Part shown: positions 7,844 to 15,630 of the stretch, in pieces
How positions within the stretch are numbered: position 1 is the stretch's first letter
How the letters are laid out: every line of letters starts with the position of its first letter
From: Candidatus Poribacteria bacterium
GTDB taxonomy: Bacteria > Poribacteria > WGA-4E > WGA-3G
Assembly (NCBI GenBank): GCA_028820635.1
Contig: JAPPIG010000038.1
Location: 54,202-118,201 of the forward strand
Length of the DNA: 64,000 nt
Direction of reading: 5' to 3'
The notes under the pieces: model-generated
Databases searched by the model: none
What the model was told of the DNA's origin: nothing
What the model saw: the letters and a program-made list of their open reading frames with translations, nothing else
Program-made: the position numbers and the translations under genes

Positions 7844-9181
7844 TCATTGATTTTCTTTTTTTTTGTCGTTCAAATCTATGAGGTGGAACGGCGTGCCTTC
7901 TGCTTTCGCTTTTCGGACTTTTTCAAGTTCGCTCAGAACAGTTTTATTTTTCCAGAGCACAGATTTTGCCTCGTAAAATTTGAGGAATTCCTCTTCATCC
8001 CCTGGAAATTTAAAACTCTCAGACAACCATTTTACCTTGCCCGCAATGTAGGTTTCAACCTCAGGAATATTGCCAAACTGTCCGATGAGATGACTTTTAT
8101 AGGCCCTAATAAAGCGATCCTTATCATCCGCCTTATTCCAAAGTTCTTTCAACATGTTGTCTGCGGCGCTACGATATTCTCGATTCTTGGCTTCTGTGGC
8201 TACAGACTGTAGGTAACGTTGTGCGTGGAACAGTTCGCCGCGAAAATAGTACCCTAACCCTATGTAGAAGTCGTATACCTCAAAATAGCGGCTGACATCT
8301 CCACTTAGAATTGTCTGTCTATTTGACCGTCGAATCAGAGCTGGGTCTTTTGTTTCTAAAGCCAGTTGATACTTATATTTTGCACGTAGATGATGATTAT
8401 ACGCTGAGAGCAGTTTAAAGAAAATTTCATTTTCTTGAGTGTAGAACTTTTCGTTATTGAGAACATACGCCGTTCCATCCCAATCGTAGAGATTCATCCA
8501 TACCGGGTGTGCTGATCGGAAAAAGCCGTCGAGATAAACTCTGTTAGGTATCTTGAGTTCGTAGCTGCCATCGTTATCTATGTCAACGTACTCCGCGCCA
8601 CCACGATGGGTATACGAGTAGCTGCGAAAGATTTCCTTGAACTCACCGTTCTGAAAGGAAATGACAACAATAACATTTCCGGGTTCAATCCAGATGTCTA
8701 AAATGCCATCGCCTGTCAAATCAATGAGTTTAAAGCCGAGACCGTGGGGCTTATCTGTCAACTGGACATTGAAAATAAATGGAGGCGGATGACTTTTAAT
8801 GGATTTCGCATGATCAACATCTAAAACTTTAAAAAGTTTCTTTTTCTTCGGCATCCCTGCCTTGGTTGTCGTAATTAGGAGAAACGCTTGGGTCCAGTTG
8901 CCATCGAATACGCTTCCTCTACCGCCATCAGCAAGTATTGAAACCACGGTCTCTATTTCAGGTGTATCGTCGATATTTGCAGATGCTTTCAACTGGGTAT
9001 CGTAAAAAGACCTTTCCGGCACAGGGGGCAGAAACTGGTGGTACATCTCGCCTTCAGGATCACTTGGGTTTTCGAATCGATGATACTTAATAGCAGGGGT
9101 TGCAGCATCATCTGCGTTCACGTAACTGAGCGTAAGCAGAATAGATAGTGCGAAAAATGGAATTTGAATATGTTGCTTCAT
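7844..9181 (-). CDS. Secreted protein with FG-GAP/VCBS-like segment, unknown function
   Basis: A 445-residue protein with a Sec signal peptide (MKQHIQIPFFALSILLTLSYV, cleavage near NADDA). The middle contains two repeat-like calcium-site segments, LTGDGILDIWIE (about 175) and VDIDNDGSYELKIP (about 215), the pattern seen in FG-GAP/VCBS beta-propeller repeats. The C-terminal half is helical and rich in charged residues and may form TPR-like hairpins (YFEVYDFYIGLGYYFRGELFHAQRYL). No enzyme motif recognised. It is transcribed away from the PhyH gene, separated by 426 bases that hold no other gene. Confidence 0.6.
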   Translation of the reverse strand: MKQHIQIPFFALSILLTLSYVNADDAATPAIKYHRFENPSDPEGEMYHQFLPPVPERSFYDTQLKASANIDDTPEIETVVSILADGGRGSVFDGNWTQAFLLITTTKAGMPKKKKLFKVLDVDHAKSIKSHPPPFIFNVQLTDKPHGLGFKLIDLTGDGILDIWIEPGNVIVVISFQNGEFKEIFRSYSYTHRGGAEYVDIDNDGSYELKIPNRVYLDGFFRSAHPVWMNLYDWDGTAYVLNNEKFYTQENEIFFKLLSAYNHHLRAKYKYQLALETKDPALIRRSNRQTILSGDVSRYFEVYDFYIGLGYYFRGELFHAQRYLQSVATEAKNREYRSAADNMLKELWNKADDKDRFIRAYKSHLIGQFGNIPEVETYIAGKVKWLSESFKFPGDEEEFLKFYEAKSVLWKNKTVLSELEKVRKAKAEGTPFHLIDLNDKKKENQ

Positions 9182-9329
9182 TGTTTTGCTTCCGATTGCA
9201 CCTGTCTGATGTCAGATCGTTTTAATCCATAAATCTAATTTCCTATTGTCAACAATACCAACCTTGATAAAAAAATCCGACAAGAAGGTGATAAGAATCT
9301 GTATTTTGAAAATCAAATCTAATAGATAG

Positions 9330-9354
9330 AGAGCCTTTTGGTGGAAAAGGCTCT
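9330..9354. repeat. Perfect 10-bp hairpin in the 9182-9607 intergenic gap
   Basis: AGAGCCTTTT (9330-9339) and AAAAGGCTCT (9345-9354) form a perfect stem with loop GGTGG. No T-run follows on either strand, so an intrinsic terminator is doubtful; it could be an RNA structure or protein site. The remainder of the 426-base gap is AT-rich and shows no gene that I can support. Confidence 0.5.
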
Positions 9355-9607
9355 TGATGGCAAAAGATTATCGCTTTGCTTGTATTAGAATAAATATAAG
9401 TATAACAAATTTCACTCCTGCGATTCAATGTAAATAGATTGACAATGCTCACTGGCTTAAGCGCGTTTTTTAAAAGAAAATAATCACCCTTAAAATTCAC
9501 TTGTCTATTTATGCTTTACATGATACGATAATAATACATTGACGTATTGATATCGGGTTTGAATTCTTAGGAAATCTAACCCGAGTAATTGGAAGGAGAA
9601 CGTGGAG

Positions 9608-10414
9608 ATGCGGCACGAACTCATCACGGAACAAATTGATTTTTATCAGGAAAACGGATATCTTGTCATAGAAAACTTCTTGGATGCTGACGAATTAGAA
9701 GAATGGCGGAGATGCACCGATGAATCTGTCACCGAACGCCTCGGAAATTCAGTTGAATTCTTCACAAACCAACTGGATCCGTCTAATTTTTATGCGCGGG
9801 TCTTTACCCAATGCTTGCGACTTTCAGATACACACCCAGGAATGCGAAAATTAGTGCATGATCCAAAAATCGGACAGATGGCAACGCAATTAGCTGGAAC
9901 TGACGGCATGCGAATTTGGCACGACCAAGCATTGATTAAACCGCCCAATGGCAATCCCACCGCTTGGCACCTTGACGTGCCATATTGGTCTTTTGACTCG
10001 CATGATGCTGTTTCGTTTTGGGTTGCATTAGATGACGCAACATTAGGGAACGGTTGTATGTGGTATCTCCCTGGCACCCACAAATCCGCCCGTTTTGATA
10101 ACGTCGGCATAGGAGAAAACATTGGTGCACTGTTTGATGTTTATCCCGAATGGAAAAAACTTGAACCGCAATCTGCACCATGCCCAGCGGGTTCTATAGT
10201 ATGGCATAACGGCTTATGTGCACACGGCGCAGGTGCAAACATGACGTTCTCACATCGCCGCGCGATGACCTGCGGTTTCATGCCTGATGGATGCACCTTT
10301 AATGGAAAAAGAAACATCCTTCCAGAACCCTATTTCAACTCACTTGAAGTTGGTGATCTGCTTGACGATGATGTGCAGAATACGCTTGTTTGGCACAACG
10401 ATTGGGAAAAATAA
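9608..10414 (+). CDS. Phytanoyl-CoA dioxygenase (PhyH) family protein
   Basis: Predicted Fe(II)/2-oxoglutarate-dependent oxygenase of 268 residues, cytoplasmic. The iron-binding HxD lies in AWHLDVPYW (about 121-123), the distal histidine in CAHGAGAN (about 206), and the 2-oxoglutarate-binding arginine in SHRRAM shortly after. The N-terminus FYQENGYLVIENFLDADEL is standard for the family. AGGAG lies nine bases before the ATG at 9608; a GTG at 9602 is too close to it. PhyH genes are strongly expanded in Poribacteria-like genomes, but the substrate cannot be read from the sequence. It stands alone between long intergenic gaps. Confidence 0.85.
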   Translation: MRHELITEQIDFYQENGYLVIENFLDADELEEWRRCTDESVTERLGNSVEFFTNQLDPSNFYARVFTQCLRLSDTHPGMRKLVHDPKIGQMATQLAGTDGMRIWHDQALIKPPNGNPTAWHLDVPYWSFDSHDAVSFWVALDDATLGNGCMWYLPGTHKSARFDNVGIGENIGALFDVYPEWKKLEPQSAPCPAGSIVWHNGLCAHGAGANMTFSHRRAMTCGFMPDGCTFNGKRNILPEPYFNSLEVGDLLDDDVQNTLVWHNDWEK

Positions 10415-10560
10415 GGCATTTGGACATTGACTTGTCTTGTCTTATTCTGAGGCACATCAAGATTTATTTAATCTATCAAATGTCGATATTACTACCTTCC
10501 CTTCAATTCAGAACCACGAACACAAGTGCTTACACCCCTTCACAAAAAGGAGAACAAATT

Positions 10561-10611
10561 AACTGAGGGGTGTGCATAAATACTAATAACAAATATGCAC
10601 ACCCCTCAGTT
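10561..10611. terminator. Perfect 18-bp hairpin between PhyH and the XRE regulator
   Basis: AACTGAGGGGTGTGCATA (10561-10578) pairs perfectly with TATGCACACCCCTCAGTT (10594-10611) around a 15-base loop. It sits 147 bases after the PhyH stop and 95 bases before the XRE start. Only a short ATTTT follows, so it may be a bidirectional terminator, a transcript-stabilising structure or an operator. The gap 10415-10705 contains nothing else that I can identify. Confidence 0.55.
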
Positions 10612-10705
10612 GATTTTAACACCTAACAATATACACACTCAATAAAAAAATCGGAACATGCTACAATATCCAACAGACTGAAAAGGATTCAATAGGAGAT
10701 ACATC

Positions 10706-11092
10706 ATGGCAGATGAACAGGAAAACACACGAGAAGAAGAACAAGAAATTAATCGGCATTTCTTAAAATACCTCCGCGAAAATGCGCAACTTACACAAGA
10801 ACAGCTTGCAGAAGAAGTAAATGTTGAGCCCGAACTGGTAATGCATTGGGAAACTGGAAGAAGGCAACCCAACCAAAAGCAGCAATTCGCTTTAGAACGT
10901 TTTTTTAACATTAGAACCGGCGCCCTCGCTGACGAATTGAGAGCACATGTAATTCAAGATTTTTACGCTGCGTATTTTAGACAAACTGGTGCACAAGAAC
11001 GAGTAGAATGGGCAGAAGAACACTTGCGCATCGCACAAGCACTTCGGATTATGCCTGCTGATCCTAACAAACATGACACCTTAAAACAGTAG
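10706..11092 (+). CDS. XRE-family transcriptional regulator
   Basis: A 128-residue protein with one helix-turn-helix near residues 20-62: FLKYLRENAQLTQEQLAEEV, then VEPELVMHWETGRRQPN, a canonical Xre/Cro domain. The rest is helical (YAAYFRQTGAQERVEWAEEHL) with no known effector domain. AGGAG lies eight bases upstream of the ATG. It is followed on the same strand, after 150 AT-rich bases with direct repeats, by the Cys/His-rich three-gene operon, so it may regulate that operon or itself; this is inference from position only. Confidence 0.75.
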   Translation: MADEQENTREEEQEINRHFLKYLRENAQLTQEQLAEEVNVEPELVMHWETGRRQPNQKQQFALERFFNIRTGALADELRAHVIQDFYAAYFRQTGAQERVEWAEEHLRIAQALRIMPADPNKHDTLKQ

Positions 11093-11149
11093 CGATACAA
11101 CATAATATCCATTTTGAGTAAAATGCAGGAAATTATTGTTAAATTTCGG

Positions 11150-11198
11150 AAAAATACGGAAATTTAAGTAAAAATAGGTAAAAATACGGAAATTTAAG
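11150..11198. repeat. Two AT-rich direct repeats upstream of the Cys/His-rich operon
   Basis: AAAAATACGGAAATTTAAG occurs at 11150-11168 and again at 11180-11198, 30 bases (about three helical turns) apart, with partial related sequence just before (AAATTTCGGAAAAA). Spacing and position between the XRE gene and the next operon make a regulator-binding role plausible but unproven. Confidence 0.5.
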
Positions 11199-11242
11199 AC
11201 ATTTTTCTGCAACCATTTCAAGGCGATTTCGTTTTTTGTAGT

Positions 11243-11830
11243 ATGAAAGCGAAAATTTTTACCACAAACGTCGATGTGGCAGCTGCCGCTGCATGTGGTG
11301 GACTTACCTTGATGCCGCTGTTCCCTCTCTTTATGGAACAGCACGGACTCCGCTATAGTGTAGTCGCACTTGTCATCACACTTTGGGGATTTATATCCCT
11401 AAAACTAATGGACACAAAACCGGAACCGCAACGTGCTGAGCAGATCCCGCCTGTTTTCCATAAACCACAACCCTGGAAAAATAAGCGAAAACTCATCACT
11501 GCAGCGGTTCTCTTTTTGATAATCGGGTTGATGCTGTTCGGTGCTATCAAAATGATTGATGCAATACAGATGAACACAACCCCCTGCCCTGGACAGATAT
11601 GGAAGGATTGCATAAAGAAGGAGGCACAGCAACCGCCTTGTCCACAATCAGAATGGAAATCGTCTTGCCCGCTGGATGCATCGGAGCAAAGTGAACAACA
11701 GATCAAGTTGGAATGTATCAAGGATATGCCGGAACCGGTTTGTCCCCCTCAATATCAGCGCGTCCCTTGCCCGCTGGACGTAGCGAAGCAAAGTGAACAA
11801 CCATTCAATAAGGAGGATAGCAATGAATAA
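11243..11830 (+). CDS. Membrane protein with C-terminal Cys-Pro motifs, unrecognised
   Basis: A 195-residue protein with two hydrophobic regions, about 15-55 (GGLTLMPLFPLF, then YSVVALVITLWGFISLKL) and about 84-104 (LITAAVLFLIIGLMLFGAI). The last 85 residues, on one side of the membrane, contain repeated cysteine pairs of the form CPxxxxxxC: CPGQIWKDC, CPQSEWKSSC and CPPQYQRVPC. Segments SCPLDASEQSEQ and PCPLDVAKQSEQ are a short internal repeat. The paired cysteines suggest disulfides or metal binding outside the cytoplasm. No strong ribosome site precedes the ATG, so the start is less certain. It overlaps the next gene by eight bases. No family recognised. Confidence 0.5.
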   Translation: MKAKIFTTNVDVAAAAACGGLTLMPLFPLFMEQHGLRYSVVALVITLWGFISLKLMDTKPEPQRAEQIPPVFHKPQPWKNKRKLITAAVLFLIIGLMLFGAIKMIDAIQMNTTPCPGQIWKDCIKKEAQQPPCPQSEWKSSCPLDASEQSEQQIKLECIKDMPEPVCPPQYQRVPCPLDVAKQSEQPFNKEDSNE

Positions 11831-12686
11831 GAAGATGGTCGGAGGAATCATTGTCCTCATCGCATTAGTCGGTTTTGTGGGTGTTTTCTTACTGATAAGC
11901 AGGGATACCGACACCGACACGAAAAAGGTGTATAAAGCACCATCAGAAGAAGTTTTGGAGAAAGTAAGCGGTGATTTGACGGCACAGAAAGCACAAGACA
12001 CTGCCAAACCACCGCCCCCAGGCGAAACCCACGAGACTGGATACTGGCACGGCGACCACTGGCACCGTTACGATGAAACGAATGAACAACACGGTAAGGT
12101 TGTCACTCCGCCGGTAACCGCATCACAAAAAGCGGAATGGGAAAAGTTTTGGAAAGATCAAGGACTTGAACCACCACCTCCCGGTCACGGGTATCGGTAT
12201 GATAAAGAAGGTAAAATCGCAGGTTTATTTAAGTATAATGAACCGCAATTTATAACAGGGTGGTCAAAAGAGATGGTCCCTGGAGCAGATTTTACAAAAT
12301 TAACAGAGGCAGAATGGATACGTTATCATGCGTTACGTCATATTATAGGTGGAAGCGTGCTTATAATAACTCAAGAAATGCTAAAACAACTCAAAGATGA
12401 CGATCCAGTTCCTAAAGCCGCCTATGCACCAGGTGTGCAAGAGCTTGCAAGAACATGGCATACCCAACTTCGCCAAAAAGCCTCTGGAAGCCGTCCCTAT
12501 GTATCTACGCTAATAAATTGGAACAGGGACCCAACACTATCAGAGTTAAAGGCGATAGCGAAAAAGGAAAACGAGTTGCTCGAGTCTCTACAGCGCCCTA
12601 AACGCCCTCGTCCAGAATGGCAGCCTTATGTAGAACCACTTGTCAAAGAACTTGAAACAGCAATTGCTGCTGACAAAAGGAGATAG
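11823..12686 (+). CDS. Membrane-anchored protein with a histidine-triad-like motif, unrecognised
   Basis: A 287-residue protein, start ATG at 11823 preceded by AAGGAGG. An N-terminal membrane anchor (MVGGIIVLIALVGFVGVFLL) is followed by a proline/charged linker and the motif YWHGDHWHRYDE (about residue 75), which fits HxxHxH as in streptococcal histidine-triad zinc proteins. A second region has PPPPGHGYRYDKEGKIAGLF. The C-terminal part is helical with tryptophans (EWIRYHALRHIIGG). A related HGDKWH motif occurs in the anchored protein at 56155-56856. Zinc or other metal binding at the cell surface or in the periplasm is inference. Middle gene of a tight three-gene operon. Confidence 0.55.
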   Translation: MNKKMVGGIIVLIALVGFVGVFLLISRDTDTDTKKVYKAPSEEVLEKVSGDLTAQKAQDTAKPPPPGETHETGYWHGDHWHRYDETNEQHGKVVTPPVTASQKAEWEKFWKDQGLEPPPPGHGYRYDKEGKIAGLFKYNEPQFITGWSKEMVPGADFTKLTEAEWIRYHALRHIIGGSVLIITQEMLKQLKDDDPVPKAAYAPGVQELARTWHTQLRQKASGSRPYVSTLINWNRDPTLSELKAIAKKENELLESLQRPKRPRPEWQPYVEPLVKELETAIAADKRR

Positions 12687-12690
12687 AAAC

Positions 12691-13926
12691 ATGAAAAATC
12701 GCATTAGTTTTTTAATAGTCGTCTTTATGACGATATTTATATTCACACATTTTACGTTTGCTATACGATCAACAGGCAGAGATTGTACTGGCTCATTTTT
12801 CGGCTATTTTTGGGAAGGTACTTCTGATAACGAAATCATAGAGAAATTTGAGTGGAGAGGCACCAATACCATAGAACCTTGGATGGAGAGTGTCGGCTAC
12901 CAAGATGCCACGATTTTTGGAAGAATAAAGGCGTATCAAAGAACTTTTGGTCGTGGCACGGTTGGCGTTGTCCCACAAGGATCGGTATCGGGTCCAAGTT
13001 TTTCGCTTACATTACCGAAAGAGTATAATCTAACAGGGGTCGGTGGACTTAGTGGTACTTGGGACACAACATCAATGACAACTAAAGAATCAGATACGAC
13101 AGATGAGCCAGGCACTTATACGTTGACAGGGAGTGCTGACTTTATGGCAGTCGGCGGTGGTGGTGGTATCAAGGTGGATAATCTTGGGGGTGTAACATTT
13201 TCTGGGACAGTTGCATTTAATCTAACGAAGTCCGCTGACACTGTAACGCATACTTTGTCAGTTAAACAGGAGCGTCCCAAGTCTTATGAATGCGCGCATG
13301 AAAACTGCACGATGATGCTCCCGAATAGATACCACCATCGGCAGCCGTGTCAAGAGAAGCGGTGGCGTTCTGCGTCTAAAACCGAGATAACTTGCAACAG
13401 GTTATACTATCGGTGTCAAGAATCCACGTGTCCGCTTGATTATCTGCATGTAGCAACTCATGCGTGTGGTAACCACAAAGATACGAAACAGGGCGTGAGA
13501 TTGAATAAAAGTTCCCATGAGTTACAAGCGAGTTGCCCGATAAGCATCACACAAGATGGCACCAATGTTTATTGCAGGGTTTCTAACTTCTACGCGTGTG
13601 AGGATCCCGCGCATACCTGCGACTTCCCTCCTCCCAGTAACAATGGTGATAGCAACGGGGGCAGTGGCAGCCCAAATAATGGAGGGAGTACTACCACACC
13701 TACGCCAGCACCTGAACCTACGCCTCCGCCGCCTAACCCCAATAGTGCGACGTGTGCCAACGGGCATCCCTACAATCCGAACAACTCAGCTGAGAATAAC
13801 CGCCACCGAACGCGCACGTGCCGTTATAGTGAATGCGGGAATACGTGGGAAAAGTGTGTCTCGAATACACCGAAATGCAACAAGCCTTGGCGAAAAGCAA
13901 GAGGCAAGTATTGTTGGGCAAGGTAA
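12691..13926 (+). CDS. Secreted Cys-rich multi-module protein, unrecognised
   Basis: A 411-residue exported protein starting MKNRISFLIVVFMTIFIFT with AGGAG at good spacing, four bases after the preceding stop codon. Residues about 25-205 form a Ser/Thr/Gly-rich beta-type region. The C-terminal half has cysteine modules: YECAHENC, YRCQESTCPLDYLHVATHAC, FYACEDPAHTCDF and, after a Pro/Asn/Gly linker (about 313-350), ATCANGHPYNPNN with RTCRYSECGNTWEKC. These look like small zinc-ribbon or disulfide knots and recur with tryptophan/histidine partners. CPLD is shared with the first gene of the operon. No known family; a strong terminator follows. Confidence 0.55.
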   Translation: MKNRISFLIVVFMTIFIFTHFTFAIRSTGRDCTGSFFGYFWEGTSDNEIIEKFEWRGTNTIEPWMESVGYQDATIFGRIKAYQRTFGRGTVGVVPQGSVSGPSFSLTLPKEYNLTGVGGLSGTWDTTSMTTKESDTTDEPGTYTLTGSADFMAVGGGGGIKVDNLGGVTFSGTVAFNLTKSADTVTHTLSVKQERPKSYECAHENCTMMLPNRYHHRQPCQEKRWRSASKTEITCNRLYYRCQESTCPLDYLHVATHACGNHKDTKQGVRLNKSSHELQASCPISITQDGTNVYCRVSNFYACEDPAHTCDFPPPSNNGDSNGGSGSPNNGGSTTTPTPAPEPTPPPPNPNSATCANGHPYNPNNSAENNRHRTRTCRYSECGNTWEKCVSNTPKCNKPWRKARGKYCWAR

Positions 13927-13959
13927 CACGGCTAACAAATTGACACAACCCTAATTACA

Positions 13960-13998
13960 GGCAGGTATCCGAAAGGGTATCTGCCTTTTCTTTTTTTT
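13960..13998 (+). terminator. Intrinsic terminator of the Cys/His-rich operon
   Basis: GGCAGGTATCC (13960-13970), loop GAAA and GGGTATCTGCC (13975-13985) form an 11-bp stem with one G-T pair or better, followed by TTTTCTTTTTTTT. This is a textbook rho-independent terminator 34 bases after the operon's last stop codon. The rest of the gap to 14295 is AT-rich with no gene. Confidence 0.85.
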
Positions 13999-14241
13999 AA
14001 CACCTTCCATAGCCCAACATAAAATCATCTTCTCTAACACCTTTGTCCGAGAACCGTTCAATAGATTTTCCATACTGTATTCAGAAACTAATTACAGACT
14101 GATTTGCCATCACCGATTGCATAATTACTAAACTTTATACTTGAAAATGCGTCAAAATTGGCAGTGAACTTTTACCAAAAAATTTTCATTCAAAATTTGT
14201 GCTGAACTTTTGCAATCGGTTATTGTCAAATATAAAAAGGC

Positions 14242-14272
14242 TTGTTAAAATTACAATCTTCTGCAGTATAAT
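14242..14272 (+). promoter_or_regulatory. Possible sigma-70 promoter of the efflux operon
   Basis: TTGTTA (14242-14247) and a perfect TATAAT (14267-14272) lie just before the TolC-like gene, but the spacer is 19 bases, longer than the optimum. The -10 match is strong; the -35 assignment is weak. Confidence 0.4.
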
Positions 14273-14295
14273 TTTTTTAGTTTAAGGAGATGCTA

Positions 14296-15630
14296 ATGCT
14301 TCGATGGAGAATTGGGTTTACGTTTATTCTGGTTAGTCTTCAGTTTTTGGTGATTCTTTGTGTGAGCGCACAAGAACCAGAGGAAATTGACCTGTCGCAA
14401 CCGCTAACGCTTGAACAATGTATTCAAATGGGTTTAGAAAAGGCAACAAGTATGCGAAATGCAAGGTTGAGTTTGGCTATTCAGGAACTACGTGTGAAAA
14501 ATGCGCGTGCGGATTATTTTCCTTTAATTACCTCCTCTGGTCGATACGATTTTTCTGATCGGTTAGATTTCGGTTTTGAACGTGAAAACTACGATTTAGG
14601 ATTGACTGGACGTTATACGCTTTGGGATAATGGACAACGTGAAGTAGGTTATGCACAATCAAAAGAGGGATTGAAAGTTACAACCAACCGTAATGAAGGG
14701 ATTAAACAAAATGTAATTCTACAGATTACACAAGCGTATTATGATGTCCTTAAAGACGCAGCACTTGTAAAGGTGAGCGAAGAAGTATTGGAGCGATCCA
14801 AAGATAATACGAAACAGATTGTTGCTTTGAAAGAAGCGGGTGTACTTATCTCTGCTGATGTCGCAACTGCCAGAGTCCGTGAAGCAAATGATGAATTAGG
14901 GTTATTAAATAATCAAAATTGGCTTCAAATTTCACAAGCAACTTTGCCACGACTTATGGGATTAGATCCTGGGCTATTAATAACCGTAGCAGTTGATGAA
15001 TCTTTTCAGTTATATCTGGAGCGCGGGACTATTGAAAAAATAGATATTACTGTTGAAGAAGCGATACAAACTGCCCTTGAAAATCGCCCGGAATTTAAGG
15101 AAACCGAAGCACAAATCAAACAGCAGGAATGGAGTTTAATACTTTCAAGATTGCAACGTTGGCCTCGACTGAGCGCGAATGCAAACTATAACGTAAACCT
15201 TGATGATTACCTCCATGAACGTCAAAATTTTTCAGACTTTCGGAGTTGGAGCGTTGGCGCATCACTTAACTTTACGCTTTTTGATGGCGGTGTTTTGGGA
15301 AATCGCGTCAAAGAACTTAATATGCAGTTAGAACAGTCAAGAGAAAATGCAAGTGACTTGGAACGTTCTGTTGCGCTTGGGGTGCGACAAAGTTATCTGA
15401 ACCTTAAACGCAGCGAAGCTGCTGTAGAAATCTCTAATACACAAGTAGAAAATGCTAAACTAAGCTTAGATGTTGTTCAAGGACGCCTTAAGGTAGGGAA
15501 AGCGATTCCACTTGAGGTGCTGGACGCACAAACAAGTTACGCGCAAGTATTGACAAATCGGGTGAACACGTTTTATGATTATAAAATTGCGATAACACGA
15601 TTACAGGATGCAATGGGGGTCCTGCAGTGA
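14296..15630 (+). CDS. TolC-family outer-membrane efflux channel
   Basis: A 444-residue outer-membrane factor with signal peptide (FTFILVSLQFLVILCVSAQ). Two OEP repeats are visible: LTLEQCIQMGLEKATSMRNARLSLAIQE with the strand ARADYFPLITSSG, and VEEAIQTALENRPEFKETEA with RWPRLSANANYNVN. The final helix carries VLDAQTSYAQVLTNRVNTFYDYKIA, typical of TolC. It would form the trimeric exit duct for the HlyD-type adaptor and ABC ATPase encoded downstream. AAGGAGA overlaps an ATG at 14290, so the next in-frame ATG at 14296 is the better start. Its stop overlaps the adaptor's start. Confidence 0.88.
   Translation: MLRWRIGFTFILVSLQFLVILCVSAQEPEEIDLSQPLTLEQCIQMGLEKATSMRNARLSLAIQELRVKNARADYFPLITSSGRYDFSDRLDFGFERENYDLGLTGRYTLWDNGQREVGYAQSKEGLKVTTNRNEGIKQNVILQITQAYYDVLKDAALVKVSEEVLERSKDNTKQIVALKEAGVLISADVATARVREANDELGLLNNQNWLQISQATLPRLMGLDPGLLITVAVDESFQLYLERGTIEKIDITVEEAIQTALENRPEFKETEAQIKQQEWSLILSRLQRWPRLSANANYNVNLDDYLHERQNFSDFRSWSVGASLNFTLFDGGVLGNRVKELNMQLEQSRENASDLERSVALGVRQSYLNLKRSEAAVEISNTQVENAKLSLDVVQGRLKVGKAIPLEVLDAQTSYAQVLTNRVNTFYDYKIAITRLQDAMGVLQ

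Noticed and set aside
9249..9500. 83-codon minus-strand frame in the gap before PhyH
   Set aside because: Spans the 10-bp hairpin, has no ribosome site and no recognisable motif.
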